DNA from: JAPLDB01 sp964356415
GTDB lineage: Bacteria > Bacteroidota > Bacteroidia > AKYH767-A > 2013-40CM-41-45
DNA length: 64,000 bases
Direction of reading: 5' to 3'
Assembly: GCA_964356415.1 (NCBI GenBank)
Contig: CAYHHK010000003.1
Coordinates: 14,222 to 78,221, forward strand
The position numbers and the translations under genes are program-made. Under the pieces are notes generated by a model, which saw only the letters and a list, made by a program, of their open reading frames with translations, did no database searches and was not told where the DNA came from. Below, piece after piece: positions 34,168-42,762 of this stretch (its first letter is position 1; each line of letters begins with the position of its first letter).

Positions 34168-35757
34168 ATGAAACTAAAGGAAATATATTGGTTGATTTTA
34201 TATACTCCTATCCGGCAGATAGTTCAGTTTGCATTGTTCAGGATCAAATTATTTTTTATCAGACGACTTGATATTCCATCATCTTCCCTGTTACCGTTGC
34301 CTGTTTACCCGCTTAACTGGACAGAAGAAAAAAGTGAAAAAATATTTATCCGCGGTGATGAGTTTACATTTATTAACCGCTCCGAACATTTCAAAGAGCG
34401 CGTTGAATGGGGCTTTGGGGAGCATGGTAAATTATGGACATTTCACCTAGCTAGTTTTGAATTCCTGTGGCAGGAAAAAATGGAAAAGGAAAGGAGCATT
34501 AAATTAATAATGGACTTTTCAAAATACCTGTCCGAAAATCCCGCTTCTTTTAATCCTTACCCGGCCTCGTTAAGGATAATCAACTGGATAAAATATTTTT
34601 CTGTTCACCGGGTCACAGACCACTGGCTTTGCCATTCGCTGCTAAAACAAACCCTGAAGTTGTATTATACTACAGAATGGTATCTGCAGAATAATCACTT
34701 ACTCGAGAATGGATTTGCATTTTTGTTTGCAGGACTATTTTTCAAAAATGAGAAATTCTATCAGCGGGGGAAGCGGATTATAGAAGTGCATTTGGAAAAG
34801 CAAATTTTACCTGACGGCGCCCATTTTGAACTGAGCCCGATGTATCATCAACTGATGCTGCAACGCATACTTGACTGTATACAGTTGCTTGGAAGCAACA
34901 CGCCCGGTGAAAAACAATTTATCGAAAAGCTTAAATTGGTTGCTTCTCGAATGCTTGGCTGGATGAATGAAATGAAATTTGAAAACGGTGACATGCCGGT
35001 TGTTAACGATTCAGCCAATGGAATAGCACCTTCCTGTATTCAATTGAACAGCTACGCAAGACGACTGAATATACTGGCTGAACCTGTTGTTTTGAAGGAA
35101 AGTGGCTTCCGGAAATTCAAGACAGCGGTTTACGAATGCCTCGTGGATGTAGGAGGACTTGAGCCGGATATCAATGCAGGACATGGTCATTCCGATTCTT
35201 TGAGCTTTATCCTGAATGTTCATAACTGCCCTTTCATTATTGATTCAGGAATTAGTACTTATGAAAACAACAACAGAAGGAAGTATGAACGATCAACCAT
35301 GGCGCACAATACCGTTAGCCGTGAAAACCATAGCCAGAGCAGGTTGTGGGGCTCATTCAGGGTTGGTAAACGGGTCAAAATGCTTGGTATAAAAGAGGGT
35401 AGAGGATATCTTGAATCCACTGCCAGGTTCTATGATAAATCCATAACTCATAACAGACGGTTTGAATTTTTCGAAAATTCCATCAGAATCGTAGATACGG
35501 TCTCAGGAGATATTCCGGATGTGAATAAGTCACTATTGATTGTTGAAAAAAAAGCTGAACTTGCTCATGTAAAATCAAAACTGAATTATAATCTTGCCAC
35601 CATAGAATTTAAAGGGGATTTGGACATAAACATTGATGAGGCAATTGCATCTTCAGAATTCAATAAGCCATTTGCATGTGATTACATTACAATACAATTC
35701 AGAAATAGTTTGATTACAACTTTTACTTTTCAAATTTTTATTAAACAGGGGGTATAA
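34168..35757 (+). CDS. Heparinase II/III family protein in the exopolysaccharide operon
   Basis: From the ATG at 34168 the protein has 529 residues, with no signal peptide at the N-terminus, only a short hydrophobic stretch (IYWLILYTPIRQIVQFALF). It has the alpha-toroid part (YLSENPASFNPYPASLRIINWIKYF, WYLQNNHLLENGFAFLFAGLFF, DGAHFELSPMYHQLML) and the beta part with GHGHSDSLSFIL, IIDSGISTYENN and MAHNTVSRENHSQS, the lyase catalytic set of His and Tyr. It lies 7 bp after one glycosyltransferase and 3 bp before another, so it is part of the biosynthetic operon and may trim or depolymerise the same polymer. Confidence 0.88.
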   Translation: MKLKEIYWLILYTPIRQIVQFALFRIKLFFIRRLDIPSSSLLPLPVYPLNWTEEKSEKIFIRGDEFTFINRSEHFKERVEWGFGEHGKLWTFHLASFEFLWQEKMEKERSIKLIMDFSKYLSENPASFNPYPASLRIINWIKYFSVHRVTDHWLCHSLLKQTLKLYYTTEWYLQNNHLLENGFAFLFAGLFFKNEKFYQRGKRIIEVHLEKQILPDGAHFELSPMYHQLMLQRILDCIQLLGSNTPGEKQFIEKLKLVASRMLGWMNEMKFENGDMPVVNDSANGIAPSCIQLNSYARRLNILAEPVVLKESGFRKFKTAVYECLVDVGGLEPDINAGHGHSDSLSFILNVHNCPFIIDSGISTYENNNRRKYERSTMAHNTVSRENHSQSRLWGSFRVGKRVKMLGIKEGRGYLESTARFYDKSITHNRRFEFFENSIRIVDTVSGDIPDVNKSLLIVEKKAELAHVKSKLNYNLATIEFKGDLDINIDEAIASSEFNKPFACDYITIQFRNSLITTFTFQIFIKQGV

Positions 35758-35760
35758 ATT

Positions 35761-36981
35761 ATGGCAACGATCAATGTCGTTACTTCTCATTTTACTCCTG
35801 AAATAACCGCTGCTGCTCACCGCATGGACGCGCTGGTGGATGCTTTGGCACTGAACCATAAAGTCAATGTGTTTGCATTAACCGAAATCGGAAAACCTGC
35901 CGCTGAGAAAATTATCCGGGAATCGAATCAGGTTACAATTAATTATATTGATATTCCGAAGTATAAAAAGTCCAGTTTGTTTTTCAGAACTTTTTATGAA
36001 ATATGGTATTCAATAAAAATTGCAAGACTTGCAACTGGTAAAGAATGTGATGTGACCTATGTAACCAGTCCTTTTATGTTCCTGATTCCGGCCATTATCT
36101 TATTTGGAGGGCGCTCATTCAAAATTTGCGATGTGCGTGATCTTACATGGAGGTATATTCCGGACAAGTTTATCATTCACCGTTGTTTCAGGTACATCTT
36201 TACAAGGATGATAGAATTGTTCCTTCCAAAATTCGATTGGATCACTGTCACCAACATCTCAGAAAGAAAGTGGATTTCTGAAAACACAAAGGTTGACTCT
36301 GGCAAAATCACTATATTAAGTAATGGCATAAGCGCAGATAAATTTGATACGCTCATCAATCTTGAGTACAAACCTGATGTAACCCCTTTTACCATTACCT
36401 ATGTTGGGAACATTGGAAACGGTCAAAACCTTCAGTCGCTTCTTCACGTGGTTGAAAGTATTGATGATGTCAGGCTTGTCATGATTGGCAATGGCAATGA
36501 CTATGAGACGTTTAAGAAGCAGGTGCGAAAAAAGCGCATCAGCAATATTTACTTTACAGGAAAACTGGATTGGGAAAAAGTTTTACCTTATTATCAGCAT
36601 ACTTCTGTGTTATTTGCCAGGCTTGATGAAAATTACCGTAGCGCAATTCCTTCAAAACTTTTTGAATACCTCTCAACCGGCCTGCCAATTATCTATTGTG
36701 GAGAAGGAGAAGCAGCTAATTTGCTGAAACAGTTTGAGCAAACAATTGTATTGGGATCGAATGATGAAAGGGGGCTGAGGCAGGCAATATTAAAACTAAA
36801 AGCCCTTGACAGCGAATTATCAGAAGTGAATCGCGACCAGATTCAAAGAAAATATATACGTGAACTCATCAACATGAAGATTGACCATGTCATAGCCAAC
36901 GTTATGGGGGTTGAAATTCCTGAGCGAACATTGGTTCCTGTTTCAAGAAAGGATGAGGAGATTGCATTGTCAGTATCCTGA
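35761..36981 (+). CDS. GT4 family glycosyltransferase (WbuB-like)
   Basis: The 406-residue transferase has the WbuB-like N-terminus VVTSHFTPEITAAAHRMDALVDAL, KICDVRDLTWRYIPDKF with the DxRD motif, ITYVGNIGNGQNLQSLL at the junction and SAIPSKLFEYLSTGLPIIY at the donor site. WbuB-type enzymes add N-acetylfucosamine in characterised O-antigen loci; here the sugar is open. It closes the operon, 66 bp before the start of the cytochrome oxidase genes. Confidence 0.9.
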   Translation: MATINVVTSHFTPEITAAAHRMDALVDALALNHKVNVFALTEIGKPAAEKIIRESNQVTINYIDIPKYKKSSLFFRTFYEIWYSIKIARLATGKECDVTYVTSPFMFLIPAIILFGGRSFKICDVRDLTWRYIPDKFIIHRCFRYIFTRMIELFLPKFDWITVTNISERKWISENTKVDSGKITILSNGISADKFDTLINLEYKPDVTPFTITYVGNIGNGQNLQSLLHVVESIDDVRLVMIGNGNDYETFKKQVRKKRISNIYFTGKLDWEKVLPYYQHTSVLFARLDENYRSAIPSKLFEYLSTGLPIIYCGEGEAANLLKQFEQTIVLGSNDERGLRQAILKLKALDSELSEVNRDQIQRKYIRELINMKIDHVIANVMGVEIPERTLVPVSRKDEEIALSVS

Positions 36982-36994
36982 GCCCATTTACGCT

Positions 36995-37025
36995 TTTGCT
37001 TGTTGACTGAGTTTGTGTAAACTTG
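36995..37025 (+). promoter_or_regulatory. Bacteroidota-type promoter of the oxidase gene cluster
   Basis: TTTG (36995-36998), a 19-nt spacer and TAAACTTG (37018-37025) match the phylum consensus with one mismatch. Transcription would begin around 37030-37033, which excludes the TTG at 37023 as a start codon for ctaB. Confidence 0.6.
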
Positions 37026-37046
37026 CAACCCCAATTTTCCTGCAAT

Positions 37047-37952
37047 TTGTTAACCGAGAAATCACTTTCCGAACCTAAGACTTTTGAGCTGTCTGCACGA
37101 ATCAGGGATTACAGCCTGCTTACCAAAATGCGGTTGTCCTCATTGGTGGTTTTTTCTGCTGCCATAGGATTTGTAATCGGAAACAGAGGGGACTTTCATT
37201 TTGGCCAACTTTGCTTGCTTGTCCTGGGTGGTTTTCTTGTTACAGGATCTTCGAATGCATTCAATCAGATCATCGAACAGGATTTGGATAAATTGATGGA
37301 TCGCACGAAGAACAGACCAATTCCTGCCGGAAGAATGAGCGTTGGCGAAGCAATGATTGCAGCAGTTTTAATGGGGGTTTCAGGGATCCTTATCCTGTGG
37401 ATATTTATGAATCCGCTGTGTGGTTTGCTGAGTGCTTTATCCTTGCTGATTTACACTTTAATGTACACCCCGTCCAAGAGAATTACCCCATTCTCTGTTT
37501 TCATTGGAGCTATTCCAGGCGCATTTCCTCCCTTGCTTGGTTATGTTGCCGCTCGCAATGAAATTGGTATGGAGGCTTTATTGCTTTATTTTCTTCAATT
37601 CATTTGGCAATTCCCGCATTTCTGGGCCATTGCATGGGTCATGGATGATGATTACAAAAAAGCAGGTTTCAAAATGCTTCCATCACCGGGAGGCCGCGAC
37701 CGCAATACTGCCTTTCAAACAATGGCCTATACCCTTAGCCTTGTTCCAATGGCCTTGCTATTGCACTTTTTCGGGATGTTTTCTGTCTGGAGTTCGATGA
37801 TCGTGGCTACTACTGGAATTTTCTTTGCCATTCCGTCATTTCGCCTTTACAAAGACCTTGAGATTAAATCCGCTAAAAAACTGATGTATGCTTCTTTCAT
37901 CTACCTTCCTGTTGTTCAACTGGTGCTGATGATTGATAAACTATTAAGCTGA
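37047..37952 (+). CDS. ctaB: Protohaem IX farnesyltransferase (haem O synthase)
   Basis: The membrane protein has nine segments and the prenyltransferase motif NQIIEQDLDKLMDRTKNRPIP, a conserved Asp-rich loop, plus YTPSKRITPFSVFIGAIPGAFPPLLGY. It farnesylates haem B for the oxidase. No ATG precedes the conserved start (IRDYSLLTKMRLSSL). The TTG at 37047 gives 301 residues and lies after the predicted transcription start; the TTG at 37023 lies inside the -7 box. It heads the plus-strand oxidase gene string. Confidence 0.9.
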   Translation: MLTEKSLSEPKTFELSARIRDYSLLTKMRLSSLVVFSAAIGFVIGNRGDFHFGQLCLLVLGGFLVTGSSNAFNQIIEQDLDKLMDRTKNRPIPAGRMSVGEAMIAAVLMGVSGILILWIFMNPLCGLLSALSLLIYTLMYTPSKRITPFSVFIGAIPGAFPPLLGYVAARNEIGMEALLLYFLQFIWQFPHFWAIAWVMDDDYKKAGFKMLPSPGGRDRNTAFQTMAYTLSLVPMALLLHFFGMFSVWSSMIVATTGIFFAIPSFRLYKDLEIKSAKKLMYASFIYLPVVQLVLMIDKLLS

Positions 37953-37967
37953 TCATCAACAATTAAT

Positions 37968-38636
37968 ATGGTAAATAACATTTCAGCATCTGAAGTTTCT
38001 GCACTCGAAAAACGCGAGATAAACAAAAAAGCAAAACGGACCTTATTGTGGTTTGGCATGATCAGCATCCTCATGCTTTTTGCAGGACTTACCAGTGCTT
38101 ATATGGTTCGTCAGGGAGAGGGTAAATGGGTTCAATTCGCCCTCCCGCAGCTCTTTGTATTAAGTACAGTATTTATCATCATCAGTAGTATCAGTATGCA
38201 GTGGGCCGTTATATCCATTAAAAAAAGTAACCTTTCCAATTTGAAAATTGCAACACTGTTAACCTTTATTCTTGGAATCGGATTTGTGATCTCCCAATAC
38301 CTTGCCTGGAAGGATTTGATCTCTCAGGGGATATATTTTGTTGGGACAGTAAAAGACATCACGTCTGACTTTACTTACGTGCCGGCAGGAAATGAAACCG
38401 TTGCTCAGGCTGGAAATATTGGCAATGTAGCAGCGTCCTTTTTGTATGTTATTACAGGATTACACGTGGCTCATTTACTGGGTGGGCTCCTCGCATTATT
38501 CATTGTGTTGATCAAATCGCTTACCGGCAGATATTCAGCTTCTGATTACAATGGCGTGGTTGTTTGCTCAATTTACTGGCATTTCCTTGACGCCCTGTGG
38601 ATTTACCTCTTCTTTTTCCTGATGTATATCCGTTAA
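37968..38636 (+). CDS. Haem-copper oxidase subunit III family protein
   Basis: The 222-residue protein has five to six membrane segments. Subunit III features are MLFAGLTSAYMVRQGEGKWVQF near the start, TGLHVAHLLGGLLALF with the conserved His-x2-His, and the final YWHFLDALWIYLFFFLMYI. It is 15 bp behind ctaB and is followed by a second, longer subunit III-like gene, as in many Bacteroidota. It has no redox centre itself and stabilises subunit I. Confidence 0.92.
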   Translation: MVNNISASEVSALEKREINKKAKRTLLWFGMISILMLFAGLTSAYMVRQGEGKWVQFALPQLFVLSTVFIIISSISMQWAVISIKKSNLSNLKIATLLTFILGIGFVISQYLAWKDLISQGIYFVGTVKDITSDFTYVPAGNETVAQAGNIGNVAASFLYVITGLHVAHLLGGLLALFIVLIKSLTGRYSASDYNGVVVCSIYWHFLDALWIYLFFFLMYIR

Positions 38637-38723
38637 AAAGATTTTGAAAAAAATTATTTTGAAAGAAAAATTTTATGCAGATTCGCCATCTGAATATCAA
38701 AACTGACAGATAAATACACAACA

Positions 38724-39533
38724 ATGTCAATTGCAACTACAGAAAATTTTGAAACAAAACCGTGGGGTGGGGGGTATTCTCCATTCAATATACGGTGGGG
38801 AAAATTATACATGTGGATCTTCCTCGTATCGGATGCTTTTACATTTTCAAGTTTGCTGATTGCCTATGGGGCACTTCGTCACCGCTGGACTGATATCTGG
38901 CCTTTTCCCGGAGAAGTTTTTACTCATTTTCCATTTATTCACGGACACGTTCCTTTGGCATATGTAGGATTGATGACATTCATCCTCATCATGAGTTCTG
39001 TAACCATGGTACTTGCTGTTGATGCCGGACATTCCTTTAAACGCAAGAGCGTTCAGCTTTGGCTTGGTCTTACTATTATTGGCGGTTTGATGTTTGTTGG
39101 CTCGCAGGCATGGGAGTGGTATCATTTTATCAAGGGGTCTGAAGAAGGTGCATTCTACTTGGCAGATGGCCGTTTTGCACGTACAGATAATCTTGAACCT
39201 GGCGTACTTTTATTCCATGACGGTACTAAAATTGAAGGCGCGGAAGCAGAACATCTCAAGGCAACAGCTCTTAAAAATGTACACGGTGCCAATATGTACG
39301 AGAATGAGTACGGCCCTACACCTTTGTTCGGAAATTTCTTTTTCTTCATTACAGGTTTTCACGGCTTTCACGTTTTCAGCGGTGTTGTGATCAACTTCAT
39401 TGTGTTTGTACTTGTTTCAAAAGGGGCACTTGAGAAGAAAAAAGACTATGAACTGGTGGAAAAGGTTGGTTTGTACTGGCACTTCGTTGACCTTGTTTGG
39501 GTATTCGTATTCACATTCTTCTACCTTGTTTAA
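38724..39533 (+). CDS. Cytochrome c oxidase subunit III family protein (long form)
   Basis: The 269-residue protein has WGKLYMWIFLVSDAFTFSSLLIAYGALR at the start and TGFHGFHVFSGVVINF and YWHFVDLVWVFVFTFFYL at the end, the subunit III set. Between segments four and five it carries a hydrophilic insert of about 55 residues (residues 145-200, GRFARTDNLEPGVLLFHDG), not present in the shorter paralogue at 37968. It lies between that paralogue and the subunit IV gene. Confidence 0.92.
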   Translation: MSIATTENFETKPWGGGYSPFNIRWGKLYMWIFLVSDAFTFSSLLIAYGALRHRWTDIWPFPGEVFTHFPFIHGHVPLAYVGLMTFILIMSSVTMVLAVDAGHSFKRKSVQLWLGLTIIGGLMFVGSQAWEWYHFIKGSEEGAFYLADGRFARTDNLEPGVLLFHDGTKIEGAEAEHLKATALKNVHGANMYENEYGPTPLFGNFFFFITGFHGFHVFSGVVINFIVFVLVSKGALEKKKDYELVEKVGLYWHFVDLVWVFVFTFFYLV

Positions 39534-39588
39534 TAGATAGCTTTATCAAAGATTTGTCTCACCACTCACATCTCACACCTCATTCATC

Positions 39589-39942
39589 ATGTCAGAAGAT
39601 TTCATCTCATCCGATATCCACCGCGAGCGGATCTCTCACAAAGGTCACGATAAGGCTCACGCCGGACTGAATACTAAGGTAATCTGGCGGGTATTCTGGA
39701 TACTGCTTTTAGTAACCATCTTTGAAGTTGCGATTTCATTTACGGGTATTTCAAAGACCATCCTGCTTTATACATTCATCACACTGACGATTGTAAAAGC
39801 TTATTTCATTGTATTTTATTTTATGCACCTGAAGTTTGAAGCAACGGCGTTGAAATTCAGTCTCCTGCTTCCTTTCGTGCTAATCATTTACCTTATTATT
39901 ATTGCCATCTACGAAGGTATTGCCCTCGGCTTGATCAAATAA
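39589..39942 (+). CDS. Cytochrome c oxidase subunit IV family protein
   Basis: The 117-residue protein has a charged His-rich N-terminus (IHRERISHKGHDKAHAG) and three membrane segments, the CtaF-like pattern with AYFIVFYFMHLKFE. It is a small stabilising subunit of the oxidase. The 55-bp spacer before it contains CTCACCACTCACATCTCACACC, a word array (shown here in two parts: CTCACCACTCAC and ATCTCACACC) also found at 8791 and 60421. Confidence 0.88.
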   Translation: MSEDFISSDIHRERISHKGHDKAHAGLNTKVIWRVFWILLLVTIFEVAISFTGISKTILLYTFITLTIVKAYFIVFYFMHLKFEATALKFSLLLPFVLIIYLIIIAIYEGIALGLIK

Positions 39943-39949
39943 TGATTTA

Positions 39950-40612
39950 ATGAAGACTCAAAATTTGAAAAGGATACTCATTATTCTGAGTGTCCTTTTT
40001 TTGCCTTGCGTTTTTTACCTGGTTTTAATCCAGGGCGAAAATCATTTCAAGCAGTTGGAGATCTATGGTCCGAAGGAACCGATTGCTAACGGTGATACTA
40101 TTTACCACACCATTTCTGCTTTTTCTTTTGTCAATCAGGAAGGAAAAGTGATCACTGAAAAAGACCTTGAAGGGAAAATCTTTGTTGCGAGTTTTTTCTT
40201 CGCAACTTGTCCGAAGATTTGCCCGAAGATGAATTACAACATAAAAGGCGTGACTGAAAAATTCAGACTTGATCCACGCGTTAAATTCCTCTCATTTACT
40301 GTCGATCCCGAAAAAGATTCAGTAGAAGCTTTGTCAGCTTATGCCAGAGAAAGGGAAGCCGACAATAATCAGTGGTGGTTTCTGACAGGTGATAAGGATT
40401 CCATATATTCGATTGCGCGTGATGGATTTTTAGTGCCGGCTGCAGGAGGAAAGACTGCGGAAGACTTTTTTCATTCGCAGGACATGATGCTCATCGACAA
40501 GGAAAAACGGATCAGGGGGATTTATGACGGACTGGACGAAGCAGAGGTGAAAAGGCTGTGTGATGAGGTCGAAGTGCTCTTACAGGAGGACAAAGAAAAA
40601 GATCCCGTTTAA
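39950..40612 (+). CDS. SCO1/SenC family copper chaperone
   Basis: The 220-residue protein has one N-terminal anchor, then a thioredoxin-like fold with the copper-binding motif CPKIC (Cys87 and Cys91) and the distal His175 (EDFFHSQDMM). Sco proteins deliver copper to the CuA site of subunit II or reduce its thiols. It overlaps nothing but lies 7 bp after the subunit IV gene and abuts the DUF420 gene. Assignment is firm. Confidence 0.94.
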   Translation: MKTQNLKRILIILSVLFLPCVFYLVLIQGENHFKQLEIYGPKEPIANGDTIYHTISAFSFVNQEGKVITEKDLEGKIFVASFFFATCPKICPKMNYNIKGVTEKFRLDPRVKFLSFTVDPEKDSVEALSAYAREREADNNQWWFLTGDKDSIYSIARDGFLVPAAGGKTAEDFFHSQDMMLIDKEKRIRGIYDGLDEAEVKRLCDEVEVLLQEDKEKDPV

Positions 40613-41206
40613 ATGAACACTTTGCATGTGCCTAACAGAGGTCGCGATAGATTCTATTTGCGGCTTATAGCAACTGTTTCAGTAATTATTTTTTTATTGA
40701 TACTGCTGTTGTCTCAATTGCCCAAAGCTGAAGTAATTCCTCCGTTTGTAAAATTCCTGCCAAAACTGAACGCTTTTTTGAACGGGACATGTACATTGAC
40801 TCTGCTCATCAGTTTCTATTTTATCCGCCGGAAAAAAGTGAAAATCCACAAAAAGTTGAATATTGCAGCTGTAGCTTTATCCACAGTATTCCTTTTAAGT
40901 TATGTGCTATTTCACTCCTTTGGCTTAGAAACAAAATACGGTGACCTAAACCATGATGGATTGGTTGATGCGGTCGAAAAAGCGATAGCAGGAAACCTGA
41001 GGATGGTTTATTTTAGCATTCTAATAACACATATCATTCTTGCTGCCATTGTTTTACCTCTTGTTTTATTATCTTTGTACCGCGGTTTAACAAATCAGGT
41101 AGTGCTTCACCGTAAGATTGTTCGCTGGTCATTTCCGGTTTGGTTATATGTGACAATTAGCGGCGTAACCGTTTACCTGATGATTTCACCTTATTACAAT
41201 TTCTGA
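40613..41206 (+). CDS. DUF420 (YozB-like) membrane protein with an EF-hand-like loop
   Basis: The 197-residue protein has five membrane segments and the DUF420 pattern PKLNAFLNGTCTLTLLISFYFIRRKKVKIHKKLN and HRKIVRWSFPVWLYVTISG. Between segments three and four, residues 111-122 read DLNHDGLVDAVE, a canonical EF-hand or dockerin-type calcium loop (Asp1, Asn3, Asp5, Gly6, Asp9, Glu12). DUF420 genes commonly travel with oxidase and Sco genes and are thought to help assembly. It follows the Sco gene with no spacer. Confidence 0.88.
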   Translation: MNTLHVPNRGRDRFYLRLIATVSVIIFLLILLLSQLPKAEVIPPFVKFLPKLNAFLNGTCTLTLLISFYFIRRKKVKIHKKLNIAAVALSTVFLLSYVLFHSFGLETKYGDLNHDGLVDAVEKAIAGNLRMVYFSILITHIILAAIVLPLVLLSLYRGLTNQVVLHRKIVRWSFPVWLYVTISGVTVYLMISPYYNF

Positions 41207-41208
41207 AA

Positions 41209-41454
41209 ATGAGAAAGGTCATATTATTAATTTTTCTTTTTTCATCTGTTGTTGTTTATGAATCGAATGCACAATGTGCCATGTGCAGACGTATTGCCCA
41301 GACCAACTATGAGCAACAAGATCAGGAAGCGAAGCAGAAAGAAATGAAACGGGGAAAAAGCCTGAACAGCGGTATTCTTTATCTTTTGTCAATCCCCTAC
41401 CTGTTAGGTGGTGTTGGCGCTTTTGTCTGGTGGAAGAACAGGAAAAGAAGCTAG
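41209..41454 (+). CDS. Small exported CXXC protein with a membrane segment
   Basis: The 81-residue protein has a signal peptide (cleavage near residue 21), a CAMC motif immediately after it (Cys23, Cys26), a short charged helix, a membrane segment (about 54-73) and a basic tail. The gene lies 2 bp after the DUF420 gene and is the last of the oxidase string. The position and the CXXC motif suggest a thiol or metal role in oxidase maturation. I know no named family for it. Confidence 0.75.
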   Translation: MRKVILLIFLFSSVVVYESNAQCAMCRRIAQTNYEQQDQEAKQKEMKRGKSLNSGILYLLSIPYLLGGVGAFVWWKNRKRS

Positions 41455-41460
41455 TTTCTC

Positions 41461-42669
41461 TCAGCTTATTTTATTTCTTCTTTTGAGTAAGGTAAATCCA
41501 ATCGCTGTTAATATACTGAGTACTATAAAGAAGTAGAACATACTGTTAAAACTATATTTACCTGCAATACCCAATCCAATCGATGGGGCAAAAATGATGG
41601 CAATACCGAAGGCAATAGAATACAATGCCATGTATTGCCCTTTTCTTTCTTTCGGAGATGATGATAAGGCGTGATTCATCATGAAAGGCATGGAAAAGAT
41701 TTCGGAAAGTGTAATGATCACCGTGTACACTATAGCCCAAACAATAAGTGCATTTCCGTTTTGAAGTATGAAGAACGATATAGGAATACAAAGTGTACCG
41801 GCAATAATATATCTGAACCTTTTTTTCTTCTTTTCGAGGTATGTTATCAATGGCATTTCAATAACAACAACCAATAAGCCGTTGAGTGCGAGCAATAGTC
41901 CTATCGTATCTTCATTGTATTTGCATTGTGTACTGAAAAACTGCGGTATGCTTGCAAAGAGCTGGAAGAAGCAGGTGCCATAGAGTGCGACGAGGAAAAT
42001 AAAGAACAGGTATTTTTTGTCACGATATGCGGAAGCAGAACGATCTTGTAAAACAGCGCTTTCATGGCGGTTCTTTTCAGTCTTATGTCTTGGCAGATAC
42101 AAGTACAGCATTCCCGCAGCAGCAAAAGACGTAAATGCATCTATTGCAAAAAGCCATTTATAACCAAGATACAATGCGATAAAGCCGCCGATGGCAGGTC
42201 CTACTGAGAAGCCAAGGTTGATCGCCAGTCTGGCAAGTGACACGGAGCGCGTGAGGTTTTCAGGAGAGCTGTAAGAAGAAATAGCCGCCGAATGCGCAGG
42301 ACGAAACATATCGGCAAAGAATGCATACGAAAAAATTACCACACAAAATAAAAACTGGCTCTTGACAACAAGCATCAGCAAAAGAATAGCGCCACTGCAA
42401 AAGAGGGACAGGATCATGATATCATAGAAGTTCTTCCTGTCGGTAAGCCATCCTCCTGAATAAGATCCCAGTACTGAACCGAAGCCGTAGAAACTCATGA
42501 TGAATCCCGCCTCAGCAATACCAAAATGTAATTCTTTGGTGAAGTAAAGCGAAGTGAAAAGCAATACCATGCTGCCACTCCTGTTGATAAACATGGAAAT
42601 GGCAAGCACCCAGGCATTGCGCTGGAGATTGGAAAAACTTTCGCGGTAAAGTAAAAGCAGGCGTGTCAT
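41461..42669 (-). CDS. MFS transporter
   Basis: The 402-residue protein has twelve predicted membrane segments with the MFS loop motif GSYSGGWLTDRKNFYDIMI between segments two and three and RPAHSAAISSYSSPENLTRSVSLARLAINLGFSVGPAIGG around segments four and five, as in drug-efflux members. It converges on the oxidase string with only 6 bp between the stops. The substrate is unknown. Confidence 0.88.
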   Translation of the reverse strand: MTRLLLLYRESFSNLQRNAWVLAISMFINRSGSMVLLFTSLYFTKELHFGIAEAGFIMSFYGFGSVLGSYSGGWLTDRKNFYDIMILSLFCSGAILLLMLVVKSQFLFCVVIFSYAFFADMFRPAHSAAISSYSSPENLTRSVSLARLAINLGFSVGPAIGGFIALYLGYKWLFAIDAFTSFAAAGMLYLYLPRHKTEKNRHESAVLQDRSASAYRDKKYLFFIFLVALYGTCFFQLFASIPQFFSTQCKYNEDTIGLLLALNGLLVVVIEMPLITYLEKKKKRFRYIIAGTLCIPISFFILQNGNALIVWAIVYTVIITLSEIFSMPFMMNHALSSSPKERKGQYMALYSIAFGIAIIFAPSIGLGIAGKYSFNSMFYFFIVLSILTAIGFTLLKRRNKIS

Positions 42670-42762
42670 GGCCGGTAAAAATAGAATTAGTTGGCCTATT
42701 CAGAGAATTCAGGAAAGTTTAAAGTTTGTCTCGTACCTCTCAAAAAATTACTTTTGCATTTC

